Assembly (NCBI RefSeq): GCF_002554705.1
Contig: NZ_PDEP01000003.1
Coordinates: 268,883-332,882, forward strand
Length of the DNA stretch: 64,000 bases
Source: Longimonas halophila
GTDB taxonomy: Bacteria > Bacteroidota > Rhodothermia > Rhodothermales > Salinibacteraceae
Direction of reading: 5' to 3'
The position numbers and the translations under genes are program-made. The notes beneath the pieces are model-generated. The model ran no database searches. It saw only the letters and a list, made by a program, of their open reading frames with translations, and had not been told where the DNA came from. Shown piece after piece: positions 43,797 to 51,888 of the stretch. Numbering within the stretch: the stretch's first letter is position 1; every line of letters begins with the position of its first letter.

Positions 43797-44462
43797 ATGC
43801 GCACGCCCTCGATTGAGGACTACTTGAAGACGATTTACAAGCTGGAAGCGGAGGGCAGCGGCCCGCCGGTGTCATCTGGGGCCATTGCCGAGGCCATGCA
43901 AGTCGCCCCGGCCTCGGCCTCGAACATGGTGCGCCGCCTCGACGACCTCGGGTTTATCGATTACGAGGCGTATGCCGGTGCTACGCTCACCGAACCGGGG
44001 CGCACGGTAGCGCTGGAGGTCATCCGCCACCACCGCCTGCTGGAGCTCTACCTGAAAGAAGTGATGGGCTTCGACTGGGCCGCGGTACACCACGAGGCCG
44101 AGCGGCTGGAGCATCACATCTCTGAGACGTTCGAGGATCGCATCGAGGAGATGCTCGGGCACCCCACGCACGATCCGCACGGCCATCCCATCCCCACCCG
44201 CGAGGGCGCCGTCGACGCGCTCTCCACCCACACCCTGGCCGACGTTGCCGAGGGCGATACCGCTGTCATCGACCACGTTTCTGATGACGATGCGGAGGTG
44301 CTTACCCTGCTGGAGCAACGCGGCCTGCTCCCCGGCACCACGGTCGACGTGCGTGAAACGCGTCCGCTGGAGGGGCTCATGGTCGTGGCTATCGACGGCG
44401 ACGAGACGATCATTGGCCATCCGGTCGCGAATAAGGTGTTCGTGCGGCCTCCTGCAGAGTGA
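43797..44462 (+). CDS. mntR: DtxR/MntR-family metal-dependent transcriptional regulator
   Basis: This 221-aa protein has an N-terminal winged helix (PSIEDYLKTIYKLEAE; VSSGAIAEAMQVAPASASNM; VRRLDDLGFIDYEAYAGATL). The dimerisation/metal domain follows with VIRHHRLLELYLKEVMGFDW, HHEAERLEHHIS and HPTHDPHG, which supply the His/Glu/Cys-type ligands, and then a C-terminal FeoA/SH3-like domain (about 150-221) as in DtxR and IdeR. It represses metal uptake genes when Mn, Fe or Zn is sufficient. It lies directly upstream of the Mn/Zn ABC operon, which has two DtxR-like operators. MntR is my preferred name by analogy, not proven. Confidence 0.85.
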   Translation: MRTPSIEDYLKTIYKLEAEGSGPPVSSGAIAEAMQVAPASASNMVRRLDDLGFIDYEAYAGATLTEPGRTVALEVIRHHRLLELYLKEVMGFDWAAVHHEAERLEHHISETFEDRIEEMLGHPTHDPHGHPIPTREGAVDALSTHTLADVAEGDTAVIDHVSDDDAEVLTLLEQRGLLPGTTVDVRETRPLEGLMVVAIDGDETIIGHPVANKVFVRPPAE

Positions 44463-44555
44463 GGCTCGTCCTGCACGCAACAATGTCGTAATCGGAGCGC
44501 GGAACGCATGTCCACGGTTACCCCCACTTCTACTTTCCCCTACCCCCAATGGAAC

Positions 44556-44573
44556 TTTTAGGCAAGGCTAAAT
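44556..44573. promoter_or_regulatory. DtxR/MntR-like operator 1 upstream of the metal ABC operon
   Basis: TTTTAG-GCAAGG-CTAAAT is an imperfect palindrome with the same half-sites as the next box. It is 20 bp from box 2, measured start to start, so the two lie on the same face of the helix. Confidence 0.65.
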
Positions 44574-44575
44574 AT

Positions 44576-44593
44576 TTTTAGTCATGGCTAAAA
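44576..44593. promoter_or_regulatory. DtxR/MntR-like operator 2 upstream of the metal ABC operon
   Basis: TTTTAG-TCATGG-CTAAAA has perfect 6-bp arms, 36 bp upstream of the substrate-binding protein start. The TTAG/CTAA half-sites are those of many DtxR-family operators. Confidence 0.75.
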
Positions 44594-44629
44594 TGCTTCG
44601 ATGACTGTTCACCATCTGGGGTAGGTTGG

Positions 44630-45628
44630 ATGCACAGCATGTTCTGGATACGATCGGTGATGCGCAACGCGGGGGGCTGCGCCATGCTTTTGGGCGCCCT
44701 TGTGCTCATGGCGGGCTGCTCGTCCTCAGGTGCCGACTCAACCTCGGAGGATCGCGTGCGCGTGGTGGCTACGACCAACGTGGTGGGCGACCTGGTGCGC
44801 CAGGTGGGCGGCGATGCGGTGGCGCTGACCACGCTGATGGGACCGGGCATCGATCCGCACCAGTACAACGCCAGCGAGGGCGACATCCAGCGCATGGCCG
44901 GGGCCGACATGATCGTGTACAACGGCCTGCACCTGGAGGGCAAGATGGTCGATCTCTTTCCCGAAATGGATCGGCGCGGCATTGCAACGACGGCCCTGGC
45001 CGAGGAGGCCGTGCCCGACAGCCTGCGCATTGGCTCGACCGAGTACGCAAGCGCGTACGACCCGCACGTCTGGTTCGACGTGTCGCTCTGGCGCCGCGCT
45101 GCGCTGCATCTGGGCGATGCGCTGGCTGACCTCGATCCCGATCATGCCTCTGCCTACCGCGAGCGGGCTACCGCTTATGCGGCCCGCCTCGACTCGCTCG
45201 ACACGTACGCCCACGAGCGCATCGCAACCATCCCCGAGGCACAGCGCGTGCTCGTGACCTCGCACGACGCCTTTCGCTACCTGGGCGCGGCCTACGACAT
45301 AGAGGTGCGCGGCCTGCAGGGCATCTCGACGGATTCAGAGGCCGGTACCGCCGATGTGCAGGCGCTGGCCGACTTCATTGCGGAACGCCGCCTTCCCACC
45401 ATTTTTGCGGAGACCTCGGTGTCCGAGCGCGGCCTGCGGGCCGTGCAAGAAGCCGTGCGCAGCCAGGGCTTCGCGGTGCAACTGGGCGATGCCCTCTACG
45501 GCGACGCCCTGGGCGGTACTGACACGCCTGAGGGCACGTACGTTGGGGCCGTACGGCATAACATCGACACGATCGTGAACGGATTAGCTGATTCGGATTC
45601 TTCGGGCACCACAACGGCCCGCCGCTAA
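44630..45628 (+). CDS. Mn/Zn ABC transporter substrate-binding lipoprotein (TroA/ZnuA type)
   Basis: This 332-aa lipoprotein has the lipobox LVLMAGC at about residues 24-30. It is a cluster A-I metal-binding protein: ATTNVVGDLVRQVGG, the first ligand His in GIDPHQYNASEGD, the second in YDPHVWFDVSLW, a Glu/Asp-type segment in LVTSHDAFRYLG, and GISTDSEAG. It lacks the His-rich loop of classical ZnuA, which points to a TroA/MntC-like protein that may take Mn as well as Zn. It is the first gene of a four-gene ABC operon behind two DtxR-like boxes. The ATG at 44630 has GGTTGG just upstream; ATG 44639 and 44660 are alternatives. Confidence 0.9.
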   Translation: MHSMFWIRSVMRNAGGCAMLLGALVLMAGCSSSGADSTSEDRVRVVATTNVVGDLVRQVGGDAVALTTLMGPGIDPHQYNASEGDIQRMAGADMIVYNGLHLEGKMVDLFPEMDRRGIATTALAEEAVPDSLRIGSTEYASAYDPHVWFDVSLWRRAALHLGDALADLDPDHASAYRERATAYAARLDSLDTYAHERIATIPEAQRVLVTSHDAFRYLGAAYDIEVRGLQGISTDSEAGTADVQALADFIAERRLPTIFAETSVSERGLRAVQEAVRSQGFAVQLGDALYGDALGGTDTPEGTYVGAVRHNIDTIVNGLADSDSSGTTTARR

Positions 45629-45660
45629 CACTTTTTTGCTGGATTCAACAGCGCACTCTT

Positions 45661-46398
45661 ATGACTGATGTCGCGCTCGACATTCAAGGCTGTACGGTCG
45701 CGTATCACGACACGCCTGTGCTGTGGGATGCGTCGCTGACGGTGCCCCGTGGCACGATAACGGGCGTGCTGGGGCCCAACGGCGCAGGCAAAACCACCCT
45801 GCTCAAAGCGGTGCTGGGACTGGTGCCCGTCGCCTCGGGGCGCATTCAGGTCTTTGGGGATACATATGCCGCCCAGCAAGACCGCGTGGGCTACGTGCCG
45901 CAACGAGGAAGCGTGGACTGGGACTTTCCCACCAACGCGCTCGACGTGGTGCTGATGGGCCTGTACGGCCAGCTCGGCTGGTTTCGGCGTCCAGGTGCTC
46001 ACGAGAACGAACAGGCCCGCCAGGCCCTCCGCGACGTAGGTATGCTCGACTACACCGACCGCCAGATCAGTCAGCTTTCGGGGGGACAGCAGCAGCGCGT
46101 GTTTCTGGCGCGGGCGCTGGTGCAAGACGCCGACCTGTACCTGATGGATGAGCCCCTGCAGGGCGTTGATGCCACCACCGAGCGCACCATCATGCAGCTG
46201 TTGCACAACCTGCGCGATGCCGGGAAAGCTGTGGTGGTCGTGCATCACGACCTGCACACCGTAGCCGATTACTTCGATCGCGTGCTGCTCTTAAACAAGC
46301 GCGCTGTGGCCAGCGGACCCGTTGCATCGGTTTTTACGGATGCCAATGTGAGTGCCACGTACGGCACAGAGATGCGCGCTTCCACAGAAGCGCATTAG
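45661..46398 (+). CDS. Mn/Zn ABC transporter ATP-binding protein
   Basis: This 245-aa ABC ATPase of the metal-uptake family has Walker A LGPNGAGKTTLL at about 38-49, the Q-loop region YVPQRGSVDWDFP, signature LSGGQQQRVFLARAL, Walker B LYLMDEPLQGVD and an H-loop His in VVVVHHDLHTV. The segment RGSVDWDFPTNALDVVLMGL is characteristic of Mn/Zn/Fe (TroB/ZnuC/MntB) ATPases. It follows the binding protein by 32 bp. Confidence 0.94.
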   Translation: MTDVALDIQGCTVAYHDTPVLWDASLTVPRGTITGVLGPNGAGKTTLLKAVLGLVPVASGRIQVFGDTYAAQQDRVGYVPQRGSVDWDFPTNALDVVLMGLYGQLGWFRRPGAHENEQARQALRDVGMLDYTDRQISQLSGGQQQRVFLARALVQDADLYLMDEPLQGVDATTERTIMQLLHNLRDAGKAVVVVHHDLHTVADYFDRVLLLNKRAVASGPVASVFTDANVSATYGTEMRASTEAH

Positions 46399-46415
46399 GC
46401 GTTGTAGCATGTGAA

Positions 46416-46444
46416 GTAGAGACGTTCCACTGGCGCGTCTCTAC
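46416..46444. repeat. GTAGAGACG hairpin
   Basis: GTAGAGACG (46416-46424) pairs perfectly with CGTCTCTAC (46436-46444), between the ATPase and first permease genes. Similar GTAGAGACG...CGTCTCTAC hairpins are, to my knowledge, a known dispersed repeat in several high-copy repeat families of cyanobacteria and other bacteria. With its loop it could modulate the operon mRNA. Confidence 0.65.
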
Positions 46445-46617
46445 GGGTCCGGTCTACCGACAGCTGCCAGCATCCTCGCACATCGCATAGCATAAAAAGC
46501 ATGACCTTCGCCCCTCCGCCGTGCAACGGACGCTATTCAGAGGTTCTGCTCTGTCTTGTCTTATGCACACGTCCTCATTTATCTGCGTTGTGCATCACAC
46601 AACCCCAACCGCTCCAT

Positions 46618-47544
46618 ATGGATCTGCTCTACGAACTCGTTACCGACTACACGCTGCGCACCGTAGCGCTGGGCGCTGCGCTGCTGGGCATGGTGGGCGG
46701 CAGCCTGGGCAGCTACGCGGTGCTGCGCGGACGCAGCCTCATTGGTGATGCCGTGGCTCACGCGGCCCTGCCGGGCATTGCGGGCGCGTTCCTCCTGACG
46801 GGCAGCATGAACCCGCTCGTGCTGATGCTGGGCGCGGCCACCACCGGGTTGGCCGCCGCACTGCTGGTGGAAACCACCGCCCACACCACGCGGGTGCCCT
46901 ACGACAGCGCCCTGGCCCTCATGCTGTCGGCTTTCTTCGGGCTCGGCCTGGTGCTCATGACGTATCTGCAGCGCCACGCAGGGGCCTCGCAAGCCGGACT
47001 CGACGCGTTCCTGTTCGGCCAAGCCGCCGCCCTCGTCACGCGCGATGTGTATGTGATGGCCGCGCTCGGTGGCATTGCACTGGTCATGATGCTGCTCCTG
47101 TGGAAAGAGCTTAAGCTCCTCAGCTTCAACCCCGACTTTGGACACAGCCTGGGCCTGCCCATGCAGTTGCTGAACGGCCTGCTTACCACGCTGATTGTCG
47201 TCGCCATTGTTATTGGTTTGCAAACCGTGGGCGTGGTGCTCATGAGCGCGGTGCTCATTGCGCCGACTGTGGCCGCGCGGCAATGGACGAACCGGCTGGG
47301 CCGCATGGTCGCGCTCGCAGCAGGCATTGGGGCGGCTACAGGCGTTGCAGGGGCGGTCGTCAGTGCGTCGATGCGTAACCTGCCCACCGGGCCGACCATT
47401 GTGTTGTGCATGGGTGCCGTGGTGGCCATGTCGATGCTGCTGGCTCCAGAGCGCGGCCTCCTCTGGCGCATGGGAGGCCCCCGCACTGCCGCACCTTCTT
47501 CATCGAATTCGTCCTTTTCTACCTCGTCTCCTGCTGACTCATGA
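46618..47544 (+). CDS. Mn/Zn ABC transporter permease 1 (TroC/ZnuB type)
   Basis: This 308-aa membrane protein of the ABC-3 family has eight or nine spans. It carries the conserved SLIGDAVAHAALPGIAGAFL (residues about 41-60), which contributes the metal-handling region, and VGVVLMSAVLIAPTVAARQW near 200, typical of the family. It ends in a Ser-rich disordered tail. The start at 46618 gives MDLLYELVTDYTLRTVALGA; a longer in-frame extension to 46501 lacks membrane-protein character. Its stop overlaps the start of permease 2 in ATGA. Confidence 0.92.
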   Translation: MDLLYELVTDYTLRTVALGAALLGMVGGSLGSYAVLRGRSLIGDAVAHAALPGIAGAFLLTGSMNPLVLMLGAATTGLAAALLVETTAHTTRVPYDSALALMLSAFFGLGLVLMTYLQRHAGASQAGLDAFLFGQAAALVTRDVYVMAALGGIALVMMLLLWKELKLLSFNPDFGHSLGLPMQLLNGLLTTLIVVAIVIGLQTVGVVLMSAVLIAPTVAARQWTNRLGRMVALAAGIGAATGVAGAVVSASMRNLPTGPTIVLCMGAVVAMSMLLAPERGLLWRMGGPRTAAPSSSNSSFSTSSPADS

Positions 47545-48650
47545 GCCCGCAAGCCGAAGTCCAGTTGGTCGCCGCCGTCACGGCGGTGGCGTGTGCGCTG
47601 CCGGGAGCGTTCCTGGTGCTGCGCCGCCTGTCGATGATGAGCGATGCCATCAGCCACGCCATTCTGCCGGGCATTGTAGTGGGGTTTATGCTCACGGAGT
47701 CGCTCGCCTCGCCCCTGCTCATTGCGGGCGCCGCCGCCACCGGCGTGCTCACGGTCGTGCTGGTGGAGCGCATTGAGGGCACCGGACTGGTCCGCGAGGA
47801 TGCGGCCATCGGGCTCGTCTTTCCGGTGCTGTTCAGCATCGGGGTCGTGCTGCTGGCGCGCTATGCGAGCGATGTGCATCTGGATGTGGATGCGGTGCTC
47901 CTGGGTGAACTCGCATTCGTGCCGTTCGACCGCCTCGAATGGGGCGGCATCGACCTGGGCCCCCGCGCCCTCTGGGTGATGGGCACCGTGCTGCTCCTCA
48001 ACGCGGCATTCCTGACGGCCTTCTACAAAGAGCTGAAGCTGTCTACGTTCGATGCGCAACTCGCCGCCACCCTCGGGTTCATCCCGGGCGTGCTGCACTA
48101 CGTGCTCATGAGCCTCGTATCTGTAACCGCTGTGAGCGCCTTCGATGCCGTCGGATCTATCCTGGTGGTTGCTCTCATGGTGGCACCTCCGGCTACCGCC
48201 TACCTGCTCACCGATCGCCTGGATCGCATGATCGTGCTAAGTGCGGGACTGGGCGTGGGGTATGCGCTGGTGGGATACGCCGGCGCCGCTGCGCTCGACG
48301 CCTCTATTGCCGGATCCATGGCGACTGTGGCGGGCCTGCTCTTTGGCGTGACCCTGGTTGCAGCGCCCGAGCGCGGCCTCGTTGCCACCTGGCGCCGCCA
48401 ACATCGGCACACCGCCCGCTTCTCGGCACAGCTCCTGGCCGCCTATCTCGCCAATCCCAGCACGCCGCCCGTGCCGCTCTCCGAAGCCTCCAATCGGCTG
48501 CACGACCGGTTCGGGTGGCTCCCCTCGCATACGCAGGCCCTGATCAGCGACCTCCGCGACCAGGACCTTATTACTGTACGCAGCGGACACCTGGCCTGTA
48601 CCGAGGCCGGGCAGCAACTGGCGGATGAGGCCGCCCAGCACGCCGCGTAG
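47541..48650 (+). CDS. Mn/Zn ABC transporter permease 2 with C-terminal winged-helix-like tail
   Basis: This 369-aa protein. Residues 1-280 are an ABC-3 permease with SMMSDAISHAILPGIVVGFM and DAVGSILVVALMVAPPATAY, several spans. The remaining about 85 residues, starting around RRQHRHTARFSAQLLAAYLA, are soluble and read like a small winged helix of DtxR/MarR kind (SEASNRLHDRFGWLPSHTQA; LISDLRDQDLITVRSGHLAC). Permease-plus-HTH tails occur in some Bacteroidota MntD-like proteins; the tail could couple transport with DNA binding or metal sensing, which is untested. It overlaps the previous gene by 4 bp (ATGA), so translation is likely coupled. Confidence 0.9.
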   Translation: MSPQAEVQLVAAVTAVACALPGAFLVLRRLSMMSDAISHAILPGIVVGFMLTESLASPLLIAGAAATGVLTVVLVERIEGTGLVREDAAIGLVFPVLFSIGVVLLARYASDVHLDVDAVLLGELAFVPFDRLEWGGIDLGPRALWVMGTVLLLNAAFLTAFYKELKLSTFDAQLAATLGFIPGVLHYVLMSLVSVTAVSAFDAVGSILVVALMVAPPATAYLLTDRLDRMIVLSAGLGVGYALVGYAGAAALDASIAGSMATVAGLLFGVTLVAAPERGLVATWRRQHRHTARFSAQLLAAYLANPSTPPVPLSEASNRLHDRFGWLPSHTQALISDLRDQDLITVRSGHLACTEAGQQLADEAAQHAA

Positions 48651-48762
48651 CGCCTGCGCGCCGGAACGCTCCACTTTCGGATAGCATATCACGTCCGCGT
48701 GTCAACGGACGGTCTCGCCCGTGCACGCCCCTTTGCATCCCCCTGACAAACGAATTGAGTAC

Positions 48763-49380
48763 ATGCGACGCTCTGCATCACGCCTCGTGCTACTTCCTGG
48801 GCTCGCCATCGGCGCACTGCTCGTGCTGTTGATTAGCGGATGCGGAAGCGAATCGTCCGAGCCGAAATCTGATGCGGCCCCCGACGCATCGACCGATTCC
48901 GCACACGCCTTCACCCCTGAAGCCAACCCTGCGTCTCCGCCCGAAGGACTCGACCTACCCAACGGACGCCAGCTGTTTGAGGATGTGATTACGGGCGGGC
49001 AACCCACCGAAGCACAGCTGCGCGCCGCGCACGAGCAGGGTATTCGCACCGTCGTGAACCTGCGTCCCGATGGCGAATTCGACGGCTTCGACGAACGGGC
49101 GCTTGTCGAAGAACTCGGCATGCAGTACATCCACATCCCCATATCGGACCCCGATGACGTAACCGAAGAGGCCGCCATCGCACTCAACGATGCGCTGGCC
49201 GACTCCACCAACCGTCCGCTGCTCATGCACTGCAGCAGCGGAAACCGGGTAGGCAGCCTCTTTGCTGCGCGTGCCTACTTTTTGCACGACATAGCACCAG
49301 AGCGCGCCCTCGACATCGGCATGCGGGCCGGGCTGACCCAACTCGAAGCGCCCCTCCGCACTCGCTGGACGAGCGAATAA
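48763..49380 (+). CDS. Lipid-anchored phosphatase-like protein (BLH/DUF442-like)
   Basis: This 205-aa protein has a lipoprotein signal, lipobox LISGC at about residue 27, so it acts in the periplasm or at the outer membrane. After an acidic linker (about 28-65) comes a dual-specificity-phosphatase-like fold: ITGGQPTEAQLRAAHEQGIR, VVNLRP, and the P-loop HCSSGNRVGSL (CxxGxxR type, Cys nucleophile in place). These BLH/DUF442-type domains (beta-lactamase hydrolase-like) may act on phosphoprotein or small substrates. A periplasmic lipid-anchored version is less usual. Substrate unknown. Confidence 0.8.
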   Translation: MRRSASRLVLLPGLAIGALLVLLISGCGSESSEPKSDAAPDASTDSAHAFTPEANPASPPEGLDLPNGRQLFEDVITGGQPTEAQLRAAHEQGIRTVVNLRPDGEFDGFDERALVEELGMQYIHIPISDPDDVTEEAAIALNDALADSTNRPLLMHCSSGNRVGSLFAARAYFLHDIAPERALDIGMRAGLTQLEAPLRTRWTSE

Positions 49381-49430
49381 GTCGGCTGCCGTCCATCCTT
49401 TTGTTTTTGTTTCAGATATAGCATCTCTGC

Positions 49431-50003
49431 ATGGCTAACGTGTGTGTCTACTGCTCTTCCAGTCCGCAAATCGACGATGGGTTCACGCCCGTGGCCCGCA
49501 CGCTCGGTGAGGGGCTGGCCGCCCGCGAGCACACGCTCATCTACGGCGGCGGCACATCTGGACTCATGGGCACGGTAGCGCGTGCGGTGCGCCAGGGCGG
49601 CAGTTCGGTGGTGGGCGTTATTCCCAACAAGCTGAAATCCATCGAAGGCGTAGCCCGCGACACCGCCGACGAGCTCATCGTTACCGACACCATGAGCGAG
49701 CGCAAGCGCATCATGTACCTGCGCTCGGACGCGTTCGTGGTGCTGCCCGGCGGCTTTGGCACACTTGAGGAGTTTCTGGAGGTACTTACCCTACGCCAAC
49801 TCGCCTACCATGAGCGGCCTGTCGTTATCGTCAATCACGACGGCTTTTTCGATCCACTGCTCGGCTTCTTTGAGCAGCTTTATGCCCAGCACTTCTCGCG
49901 CATCCCCCACGAAGAGCTGATATTCGTGGCCAGCACGCCGAGCGAGGCGCTGCATCACCTCGACGCCACCCTTCAGATCCCCACTGCCGCGCCCCAGGAA
50001 TAG
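49431..50003 (+). CDS. LOG-family nucleoside-5'-monophosphate phosphoribohydrolase
   Basis: The 190-aa Rossmann-like protein of the LOG/TIGR00730 family has VCVYCSSSPQIDDGF at the start, LIYGGGTSGLMGTVARAV, the catalytic and phosphate-binding motif PGGFGTLEE at about 103-111, and the Arg/Lys segment MSERKRIMYLRSDAF. These enzymes remove the base from (modified) purine nucleotides; plant homologues make active cytokinins, bacterial roles are mostly housekeeping. Length and all motifs are normal. It is followed closely by a hydrolase gene. Confidence 0.9.
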   Translation: MANVCVYCSSSPQIDDGFTPVARTLGEGLAAREHTLIYGGGTSGLMGTVARAVRQGGSSVVGVIPNKLKSIEGVARDTADELIVTDTMSERKRIMYLRSDAFVVLPGGFGTLEEFLEVLTLRQLAYHERPVVIVNHDGFFDPLLGFFEQLYAQHFSRIPHEELIFVASTPSEALHHLDATLQIPTAAPQE

Positions 50004-50015
50004 CACCTGCCGCCC

Positions 50016-50663
50016 ATGGCCTCCTCTCGCACGCTTCAAACGCCGCGCACCGCGCACTACGTGCAGCACGGCACCCCGGCTACCGCCCCAACGCTCTGGG
50101 TGGTATTGCACGGCTACGGCCAGCGCGCTGCCGACTTCATCCAGCCCTTTGAAAAGGTTGTTCGAGAGGATACAGCATGTGTTGTTGCCCCCGAGGCACT
50201 ATCGCGGTTCTACAGGGACGGCACCCATGGCGATATTGGGGCCTCTTGGATGACAAGCGCTCATCGCACCGATGAGATTCGCGATTACATCGCCTACCTC
50301 AATCGCCTGCATGCCGCCCTGCTTCGCGAAGGCGGCCCCGAATCCACACACGTGCTTGGCTTCTCGCAGGGCGCCGCCACCGCCTGCCGCTGGGTCGCGC
50401 GCACCCCCGCAACCATCGATCGGCTCACCCTCTGGGCAGGACGCGTGCCGCCCGACCTTGACCTGGAGGTCCACGCGCCCACGTTCCGCACACTCCACCT
50501 GACGCTGGTCCGCGGCACCAACGACCCGTACATCAGCGCTGACGCGTGGGCGCAGATGCACGACCGGCTGCGTGCTCACGACATCGACTTCGACACGCAC
50601 ACGTTCGAGGGCGGCCACCGCTTGCATACTGATATGCTACGCACGCTGGATGCGCCGGAGTGA
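50016..50663 (+). CDS. Alpha/beta hydrolase (phospholipase/carboxylesterase family)
   Basis: This 215-aa hydrolase has the oxyanion region LWVVLHGYGQRAADF and a nucleophile elbow GFSQGAATAC (Ser in GxSxG at about residue 112). The catalytic Asp is likely in GTNDPYI, and the His in EGGHRLHTDML. This order fits the carboxylesterase/phospholipase-type (YpfH-like) enzymes. The substrate is unknown. It starts 12 bp after the LOG gene and is probably co-transcribed with it. Confidence 0.88.
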   Translation: MASSRTLQTPRTAHYVQHGTPATAPTLWVVLHGYGQRAADFIQPFEKVVREDTACVVAPEALSRFYRDGTHGDIGASWMTSAHRTDEIRDYIAYLNRLHAALLREGGPESTHVLGFSQGAATACRWVARTPATIDRLTLWAGRVPPDLDLEVHAPTFRTLHLTLVRGTNDPYISADAWAQMHDRLRAHDIDFDTHTFEGGHRLHTDMLRTLDAPE

Positions 50664-50676
50664 GCACAATCCGAAC

Positions 50677-51747
50677 TTATGAAGTGCTGGAGCGCGCAGG
50701 CACAGAAAACGCGTCCTGAGCAGAACGGGCAAGATGCAGGGTCCGCTGCGGAAATGGAATGTCGATCCCCACCTCCGCAAAGCGGGCGAGCGTGCTGCGA
50801 TAGACCGCGTTGCGCACCGAGCGTTTGCCCCGTGGACGGTCGATCCAGGCCAGAATCTGCAGAACGACGGCATTGTCTCCAAGAGCCGCTACATTCACTT
50901 CAGGCTCTGGGTCGTTGTGGATACGATCGGAGTGGCGGAGAATCTCCTGGAGGATCGCTGTGGCCCGGTCCAAGTCAGCATCGTAGGCAATCCCGATGGT
51001 CATTTCGATGCGCGTGATCTGCTCGGGCAGCATGTGGTTGATGATCACCTCCTTGCCAAGCACATCGTTGGGAATCAGCACGATTTCGTTGTCGCGCGTG
51101 CGGATGACCGTCTTATGCAGGTTGATCTCCAGCACGTCGCCGATGTAATCCCCGACCTGGATGCGGTCGCCCACGCGAAAGTTGCGATCGGCCGTAAGCG
51201 TAATGCCCGCAAGTACGTTCGAAAGCACCGTACGAGCCGCCAGCGCCACCGCCAGCCCCACGATACCAAGCGAGGCAATAAATGCAGTCACCTCAATATC
51301 CACCTCGCGGAGTGCGATAAGGATACCGGCGGTCCAGATCAGGTAGACAGCAGTGAGGTCAAGCAAGCCCACGATCCGTTCGTCGACATCGGTGTCGGTT
51401 CGCGCGGCCAGCGGCTGGCCGTACTCACGTACCACAGCCTTAACGAGACTGGCGAAGATCCAGGTGCCCGTGAGGACCAGAACGGCATTCTGAGCTCCGT
51501 CCCACTTGTCGAACTGGATCTGCACCTGCGGGATGCGGTATAGCGCATAGTTGACCGAGGCCAGCCCCAGCAGCACGCTAAGCGGGCGCCCGATGATGCG
51601 GAGCACAAGTCCGTCAATTTGGTAGCGGCTCCGGTCGGCCCGCAGGGCCAGCCACCGAACGAGCCGGTAGAGCAGAAACGCCCCCGTAATGCCCGCGGCC
51701 ACCAGTCCGAGCGACGTAAGCAGGGTGTTGATCGCGATGCTATTCAT
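50677..51747 (-). CDS. Mechanosensitive channel of the MscS family
   Basis: This 356-aa protein has four or five membrane helices in residues 1-180. The MscS pore helix and beta domain are clear: GIVGLAVALAARTVLSNVLA with Gly/Ala spacing (about 183-202), then ITLTADRNFRVGDRIQVGD, DVLEINLHKTVIRTRDNEIV and the C-terminal alpha/beta domain. It releases solutes upon hypo-osmotic shock, a useful trait in a saline habitat. The ATG at 51745-51747 is chosen; the longer frame upstream has a Cys-rich leader. It converges on the hydrolase gene 14 bp away. Confidence 0.9.
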   Translation of the reverse strand: MNSIAINTLLTSLGLVAAGITGAFLLYRLVRWLALRADRSRYQIDGLVLRIIGRPLSVLLGLASVNYALYRIPQVQIQFDKWDGAQNAVLVLTGTWIFASLVKAVVREYGQPLAARTDTDVDERIVGLLDLTAVYLIWTAGILIALREVDIEVTAFIASLGIVGLAVALAARTVLSNVLAGITLTADRNFRVGDRIQVGDYIGDVLEINLHKTVIRTRDNEIVLIPNDVLGKEVIINHMLPEQITRIEMTIGIAYDADLDRATAILQEILRHSDRIHNDPEPEVNVAALGDNAVVLQILAWIDRPRGKRSVRNAVYRSTLARFAEVGIDIPFPQRTLHLARSAQDAFSVPARSSTS

Positions 51748-51888
51748 CGAAGTCTCGGACCAGTTGGTGTAGAACAAGAGCATGCAAGACAATGGACAAC
51801 ATCCGGCAGCCATACCGGTTCGCTGCGCTCATGTCGCTTCTGGGCCGTTAGGGCGTTCAACATGAAAGTCCTCAACTCACGCCGTGAG

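Noticed and set aside
46899..48098. Long minus-strand frame opposite the two permeases
   Set aside because: It is His/Arg/Gln-rich, lies on the antisense strand of conserved ABC-3 permeases and covers two genes.
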